Assembly: GCF_900176485.1 (NCBI RefSeq)
Contig: NZ_FWYD01000002.1
Location: 62,001 to 126,000 of the forward strand
Direction: 5' to 3'
Source of the DNA: Primorskyibacter flagellatus
Lineage (GTDB): Bacteria; Pseudomonadota; Alphaproteobacteria; Rhodobacterales; Rhodobacteraceae
Length of the DNA: 64,000 bases
Under the pieces are notes generated by a model. That model searched no databases. It was not told the origin of the DNA and saw only the letters and a program-made list of their open reading frames with translations. This document shows positions 25,336-37,094 of the stretch, piece after piece (positions within the stretch are counted from its first letter, which is position 1; each line of letters starts with the position of its first letter). A program made the position numbers and the translations under genes.

Positions 25336-26126
25336 GCCAGCGTCCTCAATACCGATTCGATGCGGTCCACATCCGTGGGATTGTTCAACTCCCAGAACAC
25401 GCGCCCACGGCCGTCAACCTCGACGCAGCGGATCTTGTGGCCGTTTTCGAGAAAGCGCAACTGTTCCAGCCCCTCGACGCCTTCCAGCGGACCTTGCGGC
25501 CAACTGCCATACGCGGTCAGCGCCTCCGGCGTGTAGGCATAGACGCCGACATGGTGGAACACCGGCAGCGGGCCTTCGGGCAGTTTCGACGGATCGAGAT
25601 ACGGCACGATCTCTTTCGAGAAATAGAGCGCATTCATATCCTTGTCGAAGACCGCCGTGGTGCCGCCAACGCGGTCATTCTTGCGGTCCTCGGCGAAATG
25701 ACCATAGGTCTCGCGGTCAAGCCGCAAGACGGGTGTTGCCATGCTTGCGGATGGATTGCGCCGCATCTCGTCGATCAACGCCTCGACGAACCAGGGCGGC
25801 GTCAGGGGCGCATCGCCTTGCAGGTTGACGATGATGTCGGCGTCCAGCGTGGCGCGGGTCAGCGCATCGGCGCAGCGCGCAGTCCCGTTCTCGCATTCTG
25901 GCGAGGTCATGATGACGCTGGCACCGAACACCTTTGCAACATCGGCAATACGGTCGTCATCGGTAACCACATGCACCGCGTCGACACCCGGCACCTTGCA
26001 GGCGGCCTCCCAGCTCATCCGGATCAGGGATTTGCGGCTGCCATCGGGTTGGCGCAGTTCGGCCAGCGGCTTGCCGGGATAGCGCTGCGAGGCATAGCGC
26101 GCGGGGATCAGGATGACCGCGCTCAT
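25332..26126 (-). CDS. kdsB: 3-deoxy-manno-octulosonate cytidylyltransferase
   Basis: A 264-residue enzyme that activates Kdo as CMP-Kdo for transfer to lipid A. N-terminal nucleotide-binding motif [21 protein letters not shown] is typical, followed by [38 protein letters not shown] and later [12 protein letters not shown]. It overlaps kdsD and kdsA by 4 bases at each side. Confidence 0.96.
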   Translation of the reverse strand: MSAVILIPARYASQRYPGKPLAELRQPDGSRKSLIRMSWEAACKVPGVDAVHVVTDDDRIADVAKVFGASVIMTSPECENGTARCADALTRATLDADIIVNLQGDAPLTPPWFVEALIDEMRRNPSASMATPVLRLDRETYGHFAEDRKNDRVGGTTAVFDKDMNALYFSKEIVPYLDPSKLPEGPLPVFHHVGVYAYTPEALTAYGSWPQGPLEGVEGLEQLRFLENGHKIRCVEVDGRGRVFWELNNPTDVDRIESVLRTLA

Positions 26127-27082
26127 GCCACACCAGCGCGCAGAAGGTCGTGAATATGCAGGATGCCCAAGGGTGTCTTATCCTCCGAGACGACGACAAG
26201 CGCACCGATCTTGCGCTCGTTCAGGGTTTTCAGGGCGACGGCGGCCAGACAGTCCGGCGCTATGGTCACGGGGTCCGGCGTGGCCACCTGGCCCGCCTTG
26301 CGGCTCATCAGATCGGCCATATTGCGGCGCAGGTCGCCATCCGACACGACTCCGGTCAGCTTGCCATCCGTGACAACTGCCGCGATGCCGAACCCCTTGG
26401 AAGTCATCTGTAGCAGCGTTTCGCTCATATCCGCGTCAGCATCCACGAGGGGCAGTTCTACGCCACCATGCATGAAATCCGCCACGCTGGCCATTTGCGC
26501 GCCCAGTTTGCCGCCGGGATGGAAAACGTGGAAATGCGAGGCCTCAAAGCCGCGATCCTCCATCAGCGCCACGGCCAGCGCATCGCCAAGCGCCAGCATC
26601 ATCGTGGTCGATGTCGTGGGGGCCATGCCAATCGCGCAGGCCTCGGGTGCTGCGGGCAAGGTCAGCCGCAAATCGGCGGCCCGCATCAAGGTACTGTTTT
26701 CGCGGCTGGAGATCCCGATCAGCGGGATGCCGAAACGCCGGGTATGGGCAATGATATCGCCCAATTCAGTGGTCTCGCCGCTGTTGGACAGCAACAGACA
26801 GACATCATCCGTGGTCAGCATGCCCAGATCGCCATGGCTGGCCTCTGATGCATGAACAAACTGCGCAGGCGTCCCGGTAGAGGCCAGTGTCGCCGCGATC
26901 TTGTTGCCGATATGGCCGGATTTCCCGATCCCCGACACCACAACGCGGCCTTTTGCGCCAAGGATCATTTCAACAGCAGCGGAAAAGTCAGCGGGCAACG
27001 CTTCGGCCAATGTGGCAAGCGCAGCCGCTTCGGTGCGCAGAACGCGCTGGCCCGTATTCACGATGGTCTCGGCTGGCGCCAC
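26123..27082 (-). CDS. kdsD: Arabinose-5-phosphate isomerase
   Basis: A 319-residue isomerase that turns ribulose-5-phosphate into arabinose-5-phosphate, the first committed step of Kdo synthesis. It has an N-terminal SIS sugar-isomerase domain (VVSGIGKSGHIGNKIAATLA, FVHASEASHGDLGM) and a pair of C-terminal CBS domains (from about residue 205). It is the first gene of the kds operon, so the promoter must lie within 27083 and upstream. Confidence 0.94.
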   Translation of the reverse strand: MAPAETIVNTGQRVLRTEAAALATLAEALPADFSAAVEMILGAKGRVVVSGIGKSGHIGNKIAATLASTGTPAQFVHASEASHGDLGMLTTDDVCLLLSNSGETTELGDIIAHTRRFGIPLIGISSRENSTLMRAADLRLTLPAAPEACAIGMAPTTSTTMMLALGDALAVALMEDRGFEASHFHVFHPGGKLGAQMASVADFMHGGVELPLVDADADMSETLLQMTSKGFGIAAVVTDGKLTGVVSDGDLRRNMADLMSRKAGQVATPDPVTIAPDCLAAVALKTLNERKIGALVVVSEDKTPLGILHIHDLLRAGVA

Positions 27083-28547
<1,465 letters not shown>

Positions 28548-28577
28548 GCTGCCCACCTTTGCCGTAAAGGGGGTCCA

Positions 28578-29510
28578 TTGGCCAGAGATCGTTCACAAAG
28601 CGAAGACTATACCGGCCCGCTTCGGCGGCTGCTTGTGTCGTTTCTGGTGCTGTGCCTGATCGGGTTGTTTCTGGTCTGGCGGATCGACAGCCCGCGCGTC
28701 GAACGGTTCCGCGCGCAGGTCATCGACAGGGTCATGCCGGGCTTTGAATGGGCAATGGTGCCGGTTACGGCAACCGTCAACCTGATGCGGGACTTCCAAA
28801 GCTATCAAGCCATTTACGAGCAGAATCAGGAGCTGCGGCGCGAGCTACAGCAAATGAAATCCTGGAAAGAGGCGGCCTTGCAGCTGGAGCAGGAAAACGC
28901 GCGACTGCTCGATCTCAACAATGTGCGGCTGGACCCGCGCCTGACCTTCGTAACCGGCGTGGTGCTTGCCGATAGCGGATCACCGTTCCGGCAATCCGTG
29001 CTGCTGAACGTCGGAGAGCGCGACGGCATCGTGGACGGCTGGGCCACGATGGACGGGATCGGCCTTGTCGGGCGCATCTCGGGCGTGGGCGACAGCACCA
29101 GCCGGGTGATCCTGCTGACGGACACATCCAGCCGCATTCCCGCGACGATCCAGCCCTCGGGCCAGCGGGCGTTGATCGTGGGCGACAATTCCGCCGCCCC
29201 ACCTGTCGATTTTCTGGAAGACCCCGATCAGGTGCGGCCCGGTGACCGGATCGTGACCAGTGGCGACGGCGAGGTTTTTCCTCCGGGCCTGCTGATCGGA
29301 CAAGTGGCGAAGGATCCGGGCGGACGTCTGCGGGCGCGCCTGTCAGCCGATTACGAACGTCTTGAGTTTCTGCGGGTGTTGCGGGATCACGGCAGCCAGA
29401 AGGTCAACAATCCCAGCGCGTTGATCGCGCCGGAAGAACTGCCGGGTCAGACCTTGCCGCCGGCAGATCAGGCAACACAGCCAGCAACCGAGCGCGAGAG
29501 CGATGGTTGA
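28578..29510 (+). CDS. mreC: Rod-shape determining protein MreC
   Basis: A 310-residue membrane-anchored periplasmic protein. It starts at TTG 28578 after AAAGGGGGT. One N-terminal helix (LLVSFLVLCLIGLFLVW) is followed by a coiled coil (QNQELRRELQQMKSWKEAALQLEQEN in part) and the beta-barrel MreC domain, with NVGERDGIVDGW and GDRIVTSGDGEVFPPGLLIG. It links MreB to PBP2. The stop overlaps the mreD start by 8 bases. Confidence 0.95.
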   Translation: MARDRSQSEDYTGPLRRLLVSFLVLCLIGLFLVWRIDSPRVERFRAQVIDRVMPGFEWAMVPVTATVNLMRDFQSYQAIYEQNQELRRELQQMKSWKEAALQLEQENARLLDLNNVRLDPRLTFVTGVVLADSGSPFRQSVLLNVGERDGIVDGWATMDGIGLVGRISGVGDSTSRVILLTDTSSRIPATIQPSGQRALIVGDNSAAPPVDFLEDPDQVRPGDRIVTSGDGEVFPPGLLIGQVAKDPGGRLRARLSADYERLEFLRVLRDHGSQKVNNPSALIAPEELPGQTLPPADQATQPATERESDG

Positions 29511-30042
29511 GCAAAGCCTATCACGCGTCTGGACCATGCGCGCGGCCTACATAGCACTGTGCCTTGTGGTGATTTTCTTCCACCTGTTGCCGCTGGAAAC
29601 GGCACCGCGCCGCTGGGCCGCACCGGACCTGATGGTGGCACTCAGCCTCGCATGGGCGATACGACGCCCCGAATATGTGCCCGCCGTGTCAATTGCTGGG
29701 GTGATGCTGTTGGCCGATCTGATGTTCCAGCGCCCGCCGGGGTTGTGGGCGGCACTGATGGTGATCACGGTTGAATGGCTCAAACGCCGCCAAAGGCGCC
29801 AACGCGACGCGTCTTTCGCAATGGAATGGCTTACGGTAGTATCGGCTCTGACCGTTGCAACACTTGCCAACCGGCTGGCGTTGCTGTCGGTCATGTACGC
29901 GCCGGGATCGCTGTATCTCGCTCTGATGCAATTGGCGATGACCGCCATGGCCTATCCGTTTGTCGTCATGGTATCGCGGTTTCTGTTTGGGGTGCGCCAC
30001 GCCAGCCCCGGAGAGGTCGACACATTGGGACGCAGGATATGA
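29503..30042 (+). CDS. mreD: Rod-shape determining protein MreD
   Basis: A 179-residue inner-membrane protein with about five helices (AAYIALCLVVIFFHLLPL, AVSIAGVMLLADLMF and others). It belongs to the MreD family by position between mreC and mrdA and by size, since sequence conservation is low. Stop and next start overlap (ATGA at 30039-30042). Confidence 0.88.
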   Translation: MVEQSLSRVWTMRAAYIALCLVVIFFHLLPLETAPRRWAAPDLMVALSLAWAIRRPEYVPAVSIAGVMLLADLMFQRPPGLWAALMVITVEWLKRRQRRQRDASFAMEWLTVVSALTVATLANRLALLSVMYAPGSLYLALMQLAMTAMAYPFVVMVSRFLFGVRHASPGEVDTLGRRI

Positions 30043-31979
30043 GACGTTCGCCAAGGGATTCGATGGACAGCTACCGCCGCGTTTCGCGTCGCGGGTTGAT
30101 CCTTGGCGGAATGCAGCTGGGCTTTGCCGGGCTGCTGGGCCTGCGGATGCGCTATATGCAGGTCGATCAGGCCGATCAGTTTCGTCTTCTGGCCGAGGAA
30201 AACCGGGTCAATATCCGCCTGATCCCACCCGCGCGCGGCCAGATTTTCGACCGCAATGGCGCTGTGATTGCCGAAAATGCACCGTCCTACCGGATCACCA
30301 TGGTGCGCGAGGATGCGGGCAATGTCGAAGAGGTCATCGCGCGCCTGTCCGCCCTTGTCGAGCTGGACGAGGACGAACTGAACCGCGCACTTGCCGAGAT
30401 GGAGCGGTCCGCCCCGTTTCTGCCGATCACCATCGCCGATCGCGTAGGGTGGGACGATATCAGCCGCGTGGCTGTCAACGCGCCCGCCCTGCCCGGCGTC
30501 ACGCCAGAGGTGGGCCTGTCGCGGCACTATCCGATGGGCGATGACTTTGCTCATGTGGCAGGCTATGTCGGCCCGGTCAGCGAACGCGACCTTGCCCGCT
30601 ATGCCGACCCCGAACCGGTGTTGCGCATTCCGCGGTTCCAGATCGGCAAGGTCGGCGTCGAGGCCAACTACGAAGAGATGCTGCGCGGCCGTGCCGGTGC
30701 CAAGCGCGTCGAGGTCAACGCCGTTGGCCGCGTGATGCGCGAACTTGACCGCCGCGAGGGCGAAGCAGGTGCCGACCTGCAACTGACCGTAGACAATGGC
30801 CTGCAAAACTACATCAAGGCCCGGCTGGGCGCTGAAAGCGCGTCCGTCGTGGTGATGGACGTGACCGATGGCGATCTGCTGGCGATTTCATCCTCGCCCT
30901 CCTACGATCCCAACAAATTCGTGCGCGGCATCTCGTTCGACGATTACGCGGTTCTGCGCGACAATGATCGCAGACCACTAGCCTCCAAGACCGTGCAGGA
31001 CGCCTATCCCCCCGGCTCGACCTTCAAGATGGTAACGGTGCTTGCGGCGCTGGACGCGGGCGTCATTTCACCCGAGGAAACCGTGTGGTGCCCCGGTTAT
31101 ATGGAGGTCGGCGGTCGCCGTTTTCACTGCTGGAAACGCGGCGGCCATGGCCATATGGACCTGGAAAAATCGCTCCGCGAAAGCTGCGATGTATACTACT
31201 ACGATCTTGCCCTGAAGGTCGGGATCGAAAAGATCACCGATACCGCGCTGCGTCTGGGGCTGGGCACGTCGCATGACATCCCCATGTCCGCCGTCACCGA
31301 AGGCCTGACACCCACCAAGGCCTGGAAAGAGCGCGAGCGCGGCTCTTCCTGGGTAATTGGCGACACGGTCAACGCCTCTATCGGCCAAGGCTTCGTGCTG
31401 ACCTCGCCACTGCAACTGGCGGTGATGACAGCGCGGCTGGCCACCGGGCGCGCCGTTACGCCACGGTTGATCAAGTCGGTCGAAGGCAAAACATCCCCAA
31501 GTCACAGCGGTGAAAATCTGGGCTTCAACGAAAATCACCTGCGCTGGATCCGCAAGGCGATGTTTGCCGTGTCAAACAACCGGCGCGGCACGGCCTATAG
31601 CACCCGCATCGCCGAGGACGCCTTCCGCATGGCGGGAAAGACAGGCACCAGCCAGGTCCGCAACATCACCGCTGCCGAACGTGCTCGCGGCGTCACCAGC
31701 AATGACGACCTGCCATGGGACCGGCGCGACCACGGGCTATTCGTTGCCTTTGCACCCTATGAGGCACCCAAGATCGCCGTCTCCGTGGTGGTTGAACATG
31801 GCGGCGGCTCCAGCGCTGCGACGCCAATTGCGCGCGACGTAGCGCTTCAGGCATTGTATGGGGGCGATCCGCCGCTGGACGCCTATCCCAGCAAGGATCG
31901 CGGCCGCATCAAGGCCCAGCAGGAACGGCTGGCACGCGAACGCCGCGCGCCCGACGGCGAAGAGCGCAGCCGCGCATGA
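30039..31979 (+). CDS. mrdA: Penicillin-binding protein 2 (elongation transpeptidase)
   Basis: A 646-residue class B PBP. Start ATG 30039 overlaps the mreD stop. An N-terminal helix (LILGGMQLGFAGLLGL) anchors it; the dimerisation domain follows. The transpeptidase has the SxxK motif PPGSTFKM (Ser about 328), the SxN-equivalent SCD (about 382) and AGKTGTSQ (about 533). It cross-links peptidoglycan during elongation and works with RodA, encoded next. The long plus-strand frame upstream of 30039 is only extension into mreD. Confidence 0.95.
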   Translation: MRRSPRDSMDSYRRVSRRGLILGGMQLGFAGLLGLRMRYMQVDQADQFRLLAEENRVNIRLIPPARGQIFDRNGAVIAENAPSYRITMVREDAGNVEEVIARLSALVELDEDELNRALAEMERSAPFLPITIADRVGWDDISRVAVNAPALPGVTPEVGLSRHYPMGDDFAHVAGYVGPVSERDLARYADPEPVLRIPRFQIGKVGVEANYEEMLRGRAGAKRVEVNAVGRVMRELDRREGEAGADLQLTVDNGLQNYIKARLGAESASVVVMDVTDGDLLAISSSPSYDPNKFVRGISFDDYAVLRDNDRRPLASKTVQDAYPPGSTFKMVTVLAALDAGVISPEETVWCPGYMEVGGRRFHCWKRGGHGHMDLEKSLRESCDVYYYDLALKVGIEKITDTALRLGLGTSHDIPMSAVTEGLTPTKAWKERERGSSWVIGDTVNASIGQGFVLTSPLQLAVMTARLATGRAVTPRLIKSVEGKTSPSHSGENLGFNENHLRWIRKAMFAVSNNRRGTAYSTRIAEDAFRMAGKTGTSQVRNITAAERARGVTSNDDLPWDRRDHGLFVAFAPYEAPKIAVSVVVEHGGGSSAATPIARDVALQALYGGDPPLDAYPSKDRGRIKAQQERLARERRAPDGEERSRA

Positions 31980-33115
31980 GCTATCTTGAATATACCGTCA
32001 AAGCGGTCCCGACGGGGCTTCGCAAGGTGTTGTACCTGAACTGGCCGCTTGCACTGCTGCTGACCGCGGTGGCCAGCATCGGGTTTCTGATGCTCTATTC
32101 GGTCGCGGGCGGGTCGTTCACCCCCTGGGCCGAACCACAGATGAAACGCTTTGCGCTGGGGTTCGTCGCCATGTGTCTGGTCGCGCTGGTGCCGATCTGG
32201 TTCTGGCGAAACATGGCGACACTGGCCTATCTCGTCTCGATCCTGCTGCTGGTCTTTGTCGAGCTTTTCGGCACGGTCGGGATGGGTGCGCAGCGCTGGA
32301 TCGACCTTGGCTTCATGCGGCTGCAACCGTCCGAACTGACCAAGATCACGCTGGTGATGTTCCTGGCGGCCTATTATGATTGGCTGCCCATGCGCAATAC
32401 GTCACGGCCGCTCTGGGTGCTGTTGCCGCTTCTGATCATCCTGCTGCCAACGTTCATGGTGTTGAAGCAACCGGACCTTGGCACCGCCATTCTGCTGGTC
32501 ACCGCAGGCGGTCTGATGATGTTCATCGCGGGCGTTCACTGGATCTATTTCGGTGTGGTCCTGGCACTTGCCGGTGGCGCAATCGCCGCCGTGTTTCAAA
32601 GCCGCGGGACAAGTTGGCAATTGCTTCAGGACTACCAGTTCCGCCGCATCGACACCTTCATTGATCCGTCCACCGATCCTCTGGGCGCGGGCTACCACAT
32701 CACTCAGGCCAAGATTGCCATGGGGTCCGGCGGCTGGACCGGGCGCGGCTTCATGCAAGGCACGCAAAGCCGCCTGAACTTCCTGCCGGAAAAGCACACC
32801 GATTTCATCTTCAACACACTGGCCGAGGAATTTGGCTTCATTGGCGGATTCTCCCTGCTGATCCTTTATGTGTTGGTGCTGTTATTCTGCATCGTCTCCG
32901 CAATGCAGAACCGCGACAGGTTCTCATCACTGCTGATCTTGGGCGTCGGGCTGACATTTTTCCTGTTCTTTGCGGTCAACATGTCGATGGTCATGGGTAT
33001 GGCACCCGTGGTCGGCGTGCCATTGCCGCTTGTCAGCTACGGTGGATCGGCCATGCTGGTATTGATGGTCGCTTTCGGTATGGTGCAAAGCGCCCATATT
33101 CACAGACCGCGCTAG
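31976..33115 (+). CDS. rodA: Rod-shape determining protein RodA (SEDS glycosyltransferase)
   Basis: A 379-residue multi-pass SEDS protein, the peptidoglycan polymerase of the elongasome. Family sequences are GMGAQRWIDLGFMRLQPSE, KQPDLGTAILL, FLPEKHTDFIFNTLAEEFG and GVPLPLVSYGGSAML. It overlaps mrdA by 4 bases. Confidence 0.96.
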   Translation: MSYLEYTVKAVPTGLRKVLYLNWPLALLLTAVASIGFLMLYSVAGGSFTPWAEPQMKRFALGFVAMCLVALVPIWFWRNMATLAYLVSILLLVFVELFGTVGMGAQRWIDLGFMRLQPSELTKITLVMFLAAYYDWLPMRNTSRPLWVLLPLLIILLPTFMVLKQPDLGTAILLVTAGGLMMFIAGVHWIYFGVVLALAGGAIAAVFQSRGTSWQLLQDYQFRRIDTFIDPSTDPLGAGYHITQAKIAMGSGGWTGRGFMQGTQSRLNFLPEKHTDFIFNTLAEEFGFIGGFSLLILYVLVLLFCIVSAMQNRDRFSSLLILGVGLTFFLFFAVNMSMVMGMAPVVGVPLPLVSYGGSAMLVLMVAFGMVQSAHIHRPR

Positions 33116-33124
33116 AGGGTTCAC

Positions 33125-34057
33125 ATGACACTCAATATACTTTTCGCCGCCGCTCAGGCGGACTGGCCTGACTATGAAACGCCTCTGCGCGACGCGTTGA
33201 AGACCGAAGGGCTGGATGCCGATCTGCGGACCTCTTTCGCGCCCGAACTGGTCGACTACATGGTTTATGCGCCCAGCAGCGAGGTGAAGGATTTCGCCCC
33301 CTATACTCGGCTCAAGGCGGTTCTGAACCTCTGGGCGGGCGTTGAGGGCGTCACCGGCAACGAAACCTTGAACGTGCCGCTGGCGCGGATGGTCGATCCC
33401 GGCCTGACGCAAGGCATGGTGGAATGGGTCACGGGCCACGTCCTGCGTCATCACCTTGGCATGGATGCACATATCGTGAACCTCGACCATAGCTGGCACC
33501 ACTGCGCTCCGCCTCTTGCCCAGGATCGCCCCGTGACAATCTTGGGGTACGGTGCCCTTGGTGCCGCTTGCGGAGAAATGCTGCGCAGCCTCGGCTTTCC
33601 CGTCACCGGATGGAGCAGACGACCCGGCGATGCGCCGGGCATCCGCCGCTTGCACGGCGCCGACGGCCTGATCCAGGCGCTTGAAACGGCTGAAATCCTC
33701 GTCCTGCTTCTGCCACTCACCGGGGATACGGAAAACCTGCTGGATGCGACGTCACTCGCCCGCCTTCCAAAAGGTGCCGTCCTGGTCAACCCCGGTCGCG
33801 GTGCCCTGATCGACGATGGCGCTCTGATCGACGCGCTGACCAGCGGTCAAATCTCTCACGCCACGCTCGACGTCTTCCGCACCGAACCCCTGCCCAAGGA
33901 GCACGCCTTCTGGTCGCTCCCGAACGTGACCGTCACGCCCCATGTCGCGTCGGAAACGCGCCCCCGCACCGCCGCCCGCACCATCGCAGAGAACATCCGC
34001 CGCGCCGAAGACGGCCAACCCCTGAAGCATCTTGTGGACCGGGCCCGCGGCTACTGA
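33125..34057 (+). CDS. ghrA: D-2-hydroxyacid dehydrogenase, glyoxylate/hydroxypyruvate reductase A type
   Basis: A 310-residue NAD(P)-dependent dehydrogenase. Nucleotide binding is at [16 protein letters not shown], the catalytic Arg in [10 protein letters not shown], Glu in RTEPLPKEH and His in VTPHVAS. Together these fit the GhrA branch, which reduces glyoxylate or hydroxypyruvate. It starts 9 bases after rodA, so it may be read from the same transcript without functional link to the cell wall. Confidence 0.85.
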   Translation: MTLNILFAAAQADWPDYETPLRDALKTEGLDADLRTSFAPELVDYMVYAPSSEVKDFAPYTRLKAVLNLWAGVEGVTGNETLNVPLARMVDPGLTQGMVEWVTGHVLRHHLGMDAHIVNLDHSWHHCAPPLAQDRPVTILGYGALGAACGEMLRSLGFPVTGWSRRPGDAPGIRRLHGADGLIQALETAEILVLLLPLTGDTENLLDATSLARLPKGAVLVNPGRGALIDDGALIDALTSGQISHATLDVFRTEPLPKEHAFWSLPNVTVTPHVASETRPRTAARTIAENIRRAEDGQPLKHLVDRARGY

Positions 34058-34089
34058 TAAAGCGCCACCAACCAGCGCAGGAGACCGCC

Positions 34090-34779
34090 ATGACCTTCGA
34101 CCGTTCGATCAAGATCGCCCCGTCCATCCTCTCCGCCGATTTCGCCGATTTCGGACGCGAGATCCGCGCCATCGAAGATCAGGGTGCCGATTGGGTGCAT
34201 GTCGATGTGATGGACGGGCATTTCGTGCCGAACCTCACCTTCGGCCCTCCCGCCGTCAAAGCCTTCCGTCCACATGTCAAAACCTTCATGGATGTCCACC
34301 TGATGATCGCGCCGGTCGATCCCTATATCGACGCCTATGCCGAGGCGGGTGCCGATATGATCACCGCCCATGTCGAGGCCGGACCGCATATTCACCGCAC
34401 GCTGCAAGCAATCCGCGCGACGGGTAAGAAAGCCGGTGTTGCGCTCAATCCCGGCACACCGGCCTCCGCAGTGGAAACCCTGCTGGACCTCGCCGATATG
34501 GTTCTGGTGATGACCGTGAACCCCGGCTTCGGTGGACAGAAATTCATCCACAACCAGGTGGAAAAGGTAAAGACCATACGAAACATGATCGGCGACCGCG
34601 AAATTCACATCCAGATCGACGGCGGAGTCGATCCGACAACCGCCCCCCTGGTCGCCGCGGCAGGGGCCGATGTCCTGGTCGCCGGATCGGCAGTCTTCAA
34701 AGGCGGCTCGGTCGATGCCCCACAGATCTACGGCGACAACATGCATGCGATCCGGTCAGCCGCGCAAAGCGTCGCCTGA
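34090..34779 (+). CDS. rpe: Ribulose-phosphate 3-epimerase
   Basis: A 229-residue TIM barrel of the pentose phosphate and Calvin cycles. Motifs are [48 protein letters not shown] and [13 protein letters not shown]. Metal-binding His and Asp sit in these segments. GGAG lies before the ATG. Converges with uvrC. Confidence 0.96.
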   Translation: MTFDRSIKIAPSILSADFADFGREIRAIEDQGADWVHVDVMDGHFVPNLTFGPPAVKAFRPHVKTFMDVHLMIAPVDPYIDAYAEAGADMITAHVEAGPHIHRTLQAIRATGKKAGVALNPGTPASAVETLLDLADMVLVMTVNPGFGGQKFIHNQVEKVKTIRNMIGDREIHIQIDGGVDPTTAPLVAAAGADVLVAGSAVFKGGSVDAPQIYGDNMHAIRSAAQSVA

Positions 34780-34790
34780 CCCCCGCCCTG

Positions 34791-34840
34791 CTTCTTCTTG
34801 GCAAAAATACTCACTGCGCGCCGCCCGCCAAACGGCGCGC
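34791..34840. terminator. Rhodobacterales-type motif and bidirectional terminator
   Basis: CTTCTTCTTGGCAAAAATAC (34791-34810) is a string I recall as recurrent downstream of genes in this order. It is followed by a perfect 8-bp stem GCGCGCCG (34816-34823) / CGGCGCGC (34833-34840). On the minus strand the stem is followed by a T-run in GAGTATTTTTGCC, so it can terminate uvrC; on the plus strand it follows rpe. Confidence 0.6.
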
Positions 34841-34932
34841 GTCAAGAGCGTCGCGTCACCTCTCAAAACGCCCCTAAAAACAGAGTGCGCGAAAGCGCTC
34901 AATTCGGTCGGTTCGGCTCTGCCGAAACGACG

Positions 34933-36810
34933 CTAACCGTGCTCGTGAAAGAAGGCATAAATCCGCTCTGCAAGCGCGTCTGACACGCCCTCCACGGCCT
35001 TCAGATCCGACAGGTTCGCGCGGCTCACCGCCTTGGCCGATCCGAAATGCGCCAACAGCGCGCGCTTCCGGGCTGCTCCGACACCGGGCACGTCGTCCAA
35101 CGGCGTCGCCCCGACGGCTTTGGACCGTTTGGCGCGATGCGTCCCGATGGCAAACCGATGCGCTTCGTCGCGCAGACGCTGCACGAAATACAACACCGGA
35201 TCATTGTGGCGCAGCGCGAACGGTCGCTTGCCGACGCGGTGGAACTCTTCCCTGCCGGCATCGCGATCTATGCCCTTGGCCACGCCCACCATCGGAATAT
35301 CCTCGACACCGTGTTCGCGCATGATCTCTGCCACGGCAGAGACCTGCCCCGCCCCGCCGTCAATCAACAGCAGATCCGGCCACATCCCCTTGTCACGATC
35401 CGGGTCCTCTTTCAGCAACCGCTTGAAGCGTCGGGTCAGCACCTCTTTCATCATCCCGAAATCATCGCCCGGCGTCAGGTCATCGCCGCGAATATTGAAT
35501 TTCCGGTACTGGCCTTTCATGAATCCTTCCGGTCCGGCGACAATCATGCCCCCCACCGCATTGGTGCCCTGAATATGGCTGTTGTCGTAAACTTCGATCC
35601 GCTGCGGCGGAGCGTCCAGCGCAAAGGCCTCTGCCAGCCCTTTCAGCAACCTTGTGTGACTTGCGGTCTCTGCCAGCTTGCGCGCGAGGCTTTCGCGGGC
35701 GTTGCGCGCGGCACTCTCGATCAGTTCTGCCTTTTCGCCTCGCTGGGGAACAAGAATTTCGACCTTCCGGCCCAGCTTGCCTGACAGGGCCTCTTCCATC
35801 AGGTCGGTATTCTCGATCGCATGAGACAGAAGCAACATGCGCGGCGGTTCCTTGCTGTCATAGAACTGGCCGATAAACGCTTCCAGCACTTCGGCCTCTT
35901 CGACATCCGCGCCGATCCGCGGATAGAAATCGCGGTTGCCCCAGTTCTGGTTGCCGCGGATGAAGAAAACCTGAACGCAGGCCTGTCCGCCATCCATATG
36001 CAGCGCGATAATATCGGCCTCTGCCACGCCACGCGGGTTTATGCCTTGCGACGTCTGCACCTGCGTCAGCGCGCGGATGCGGTCGCGCAACGCCGCCGCG
36101 CGCTCGAACTCCATCGCCTCGGACGCTTCCTGCATCTGCCGCGCCAAAGTTTCCTGAATCTGGGTCGATTTGCCGGAAAGATAGCGTTCGGCCTCGGCCA
36201 CGCTTTCAAGATAGTCGGCCTCTGCGATCTTGCCGACGCAAGGGGCGGAACACCGCCGAATCTGGTGCAGAAGGCACGGCCGCGTGCGGCTTTCGAACAT
36301 CGCATCCGAGCAATTGCGCAGCAAGAACACCTTCTGCAACTGGTTCAGGGTCCGGTTCACCGCGCCTGCGCTGGCGAACGGCCCGTAATAGGCACCCTTC
36401 TCTTTTTTTGCGCCGCGATGTTTCTTGATCTGCGGAAAGGCGTGGTCTTTGGAGACCAGAATGTTCGGGAAGGACTTGTCGTCGCGCAGCAGCACATTGT
36501 AGCGCGGTTTCAGCTGCTTGATGAGATTCTGCTCCAGCAGCAGCGCCTCTGTCTCGGTCCGCGTGGTCAGAAACATCATCGAGGCTGTTTCGCGGATCAT
36601 CCGGGCAATCCGCCCCGAATGCCCAGAAGGCCGCGCGTAGTTCGACACCCGCGCCTTGAGGTTGCGCGCCTTGCCGACATAAAGCACGCGCGCCTGTGCA
36701 TCCAGCATCCGGTACACCCCCGGAGAGCTGTCAAGGGTCTTGAGATAAGACTGGATCAGGGCGTGTCCGGTCTTCTCATCGGCGGTCGTATGCGAAGCGT
36801 CGTCGGTCAT
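34933..36810 (-). CDS. uvrC: UvrABC excinuclease subunit C
   Basis: A 625-residue protein that makes both incisions in nucleotide excision repair. ATG 36810 follows AAGGGA and is preferred over a TTG 54 bases upstream. Domains in order: GIY-YIG nuclease (about 30-110, [19 protein letters not shown]), a Cys-rich region ([13 protein letters not shown]), UVR motif, RNase H-like nuclease ([13 protein letters not shown]-type, here [15 protein letters not shown]) and two C-terminal helix-hairpin-helix motifs. Length fits the family. Confidence 0.96.
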   Translation of the reverse strand: MTDDASHTTADEKTGHALIQSYLKTLDSSPGVYRMLDAQARVLYVGKARNLKARVSNYARPSGHSGRIARMIRETASMMFLTTRTETEALLLEQNLIKQLKPRYNVLLRDDKSFPNILVSKDHAFPQIKKHRGAKKEKGAYYGPFASAGAVNRTLNQLQKVFLLRNCSDAMFESRTRPCLLHQIRRCSAPCVGKIAEADYLESVAEAERYLSGKSTQIQETLARQMQEASEAMEFERAAALRDRIRALTQVQTSQGINPRGVAEADIIALHMDGGQACVQVFFIRGNQNWGNRDFYPRIGADVEEAEVLEAFIGQFYDSKEPPRMLLLSHAIENTDLMEEALSGKLGRKVEILVPQRGEKAELIESAARNARESLARKLAETASHTRLLKGLAEAFALDAPPQRIEVYDNSHIQGTNAVGGMIVAGPEGFMKGQYRKFNIRGDDLTPGDDFGMMKEVLTRRFKRLLKEDPDRDKGMWPDLLLIDGGAGQVSAVAEIMREHGVEDIPMVGVAKGIDRDAGREEFHRVGKRPFALRHNDPVLYFVQRLRDEAHRFAIGTHRAKRSKAVGATPLDDVPGVGAARKRALLAHFGSAKAVSRANLSDLKAVEGVSDALAERIYAFFHEHG

Positions 36811-36886
36811 CGTGTCCCTTGGCTGATTCTTGCATTTTGCTACATGCCTAGGCAGCGGAGGCAAGAGTTAAGACATCCACGGTTCT

Positions 36887-36895
36887 TGTGGATAA
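36887..36895 (-). promoter_or_regulatory. Single DnaA-box-like site
   Basis: TGTGGATAA is the complement of TTATCCACA, the perfect DnaA box. It is the only one I noticed in the region, 77 bases upstream of uvrC. One box does not make an origin. Confidence 0.4.
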
Positions 36896-37035
36896 CTCTG
36901 CGTACAAGTTTCGTTCACACGGAAATTTCCCTTGATTTCGGCCCGCTTCCTGCATTTGCCCATTTTTTAGGCGCTTCCCTAGGCTATTGTAATTAAATGA
37001 TTTTATTTTTAACGGGTGCCAAATTATTGAAAACA

Positions 37036-37050
37036 TTACAGTTTCTGTAA
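37036..37050. promoter_or_regulatory. Palindrome TTACAG-TTT-CTGTAA
   Basis: A perfect 6-bp inverted repeat with a 3-base centre in an AT-rich stretch (36965-37065) between uvrC (minus) and the SDR gene (minus). It has the look of a dimeric regulator site. No family is assigned. Confidence 0.4.
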
Positions 37051-37094
37051 CAGATTTGCGACCGGCAAGAGCGGCGTGTACAACTTTCCAAGAG

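Noticed and set aside
36887-36895. Possible replication origin because of a DnaA box
   Set aside because: Only one box, no cluster, no dnaA, hemE or parAB nearby.
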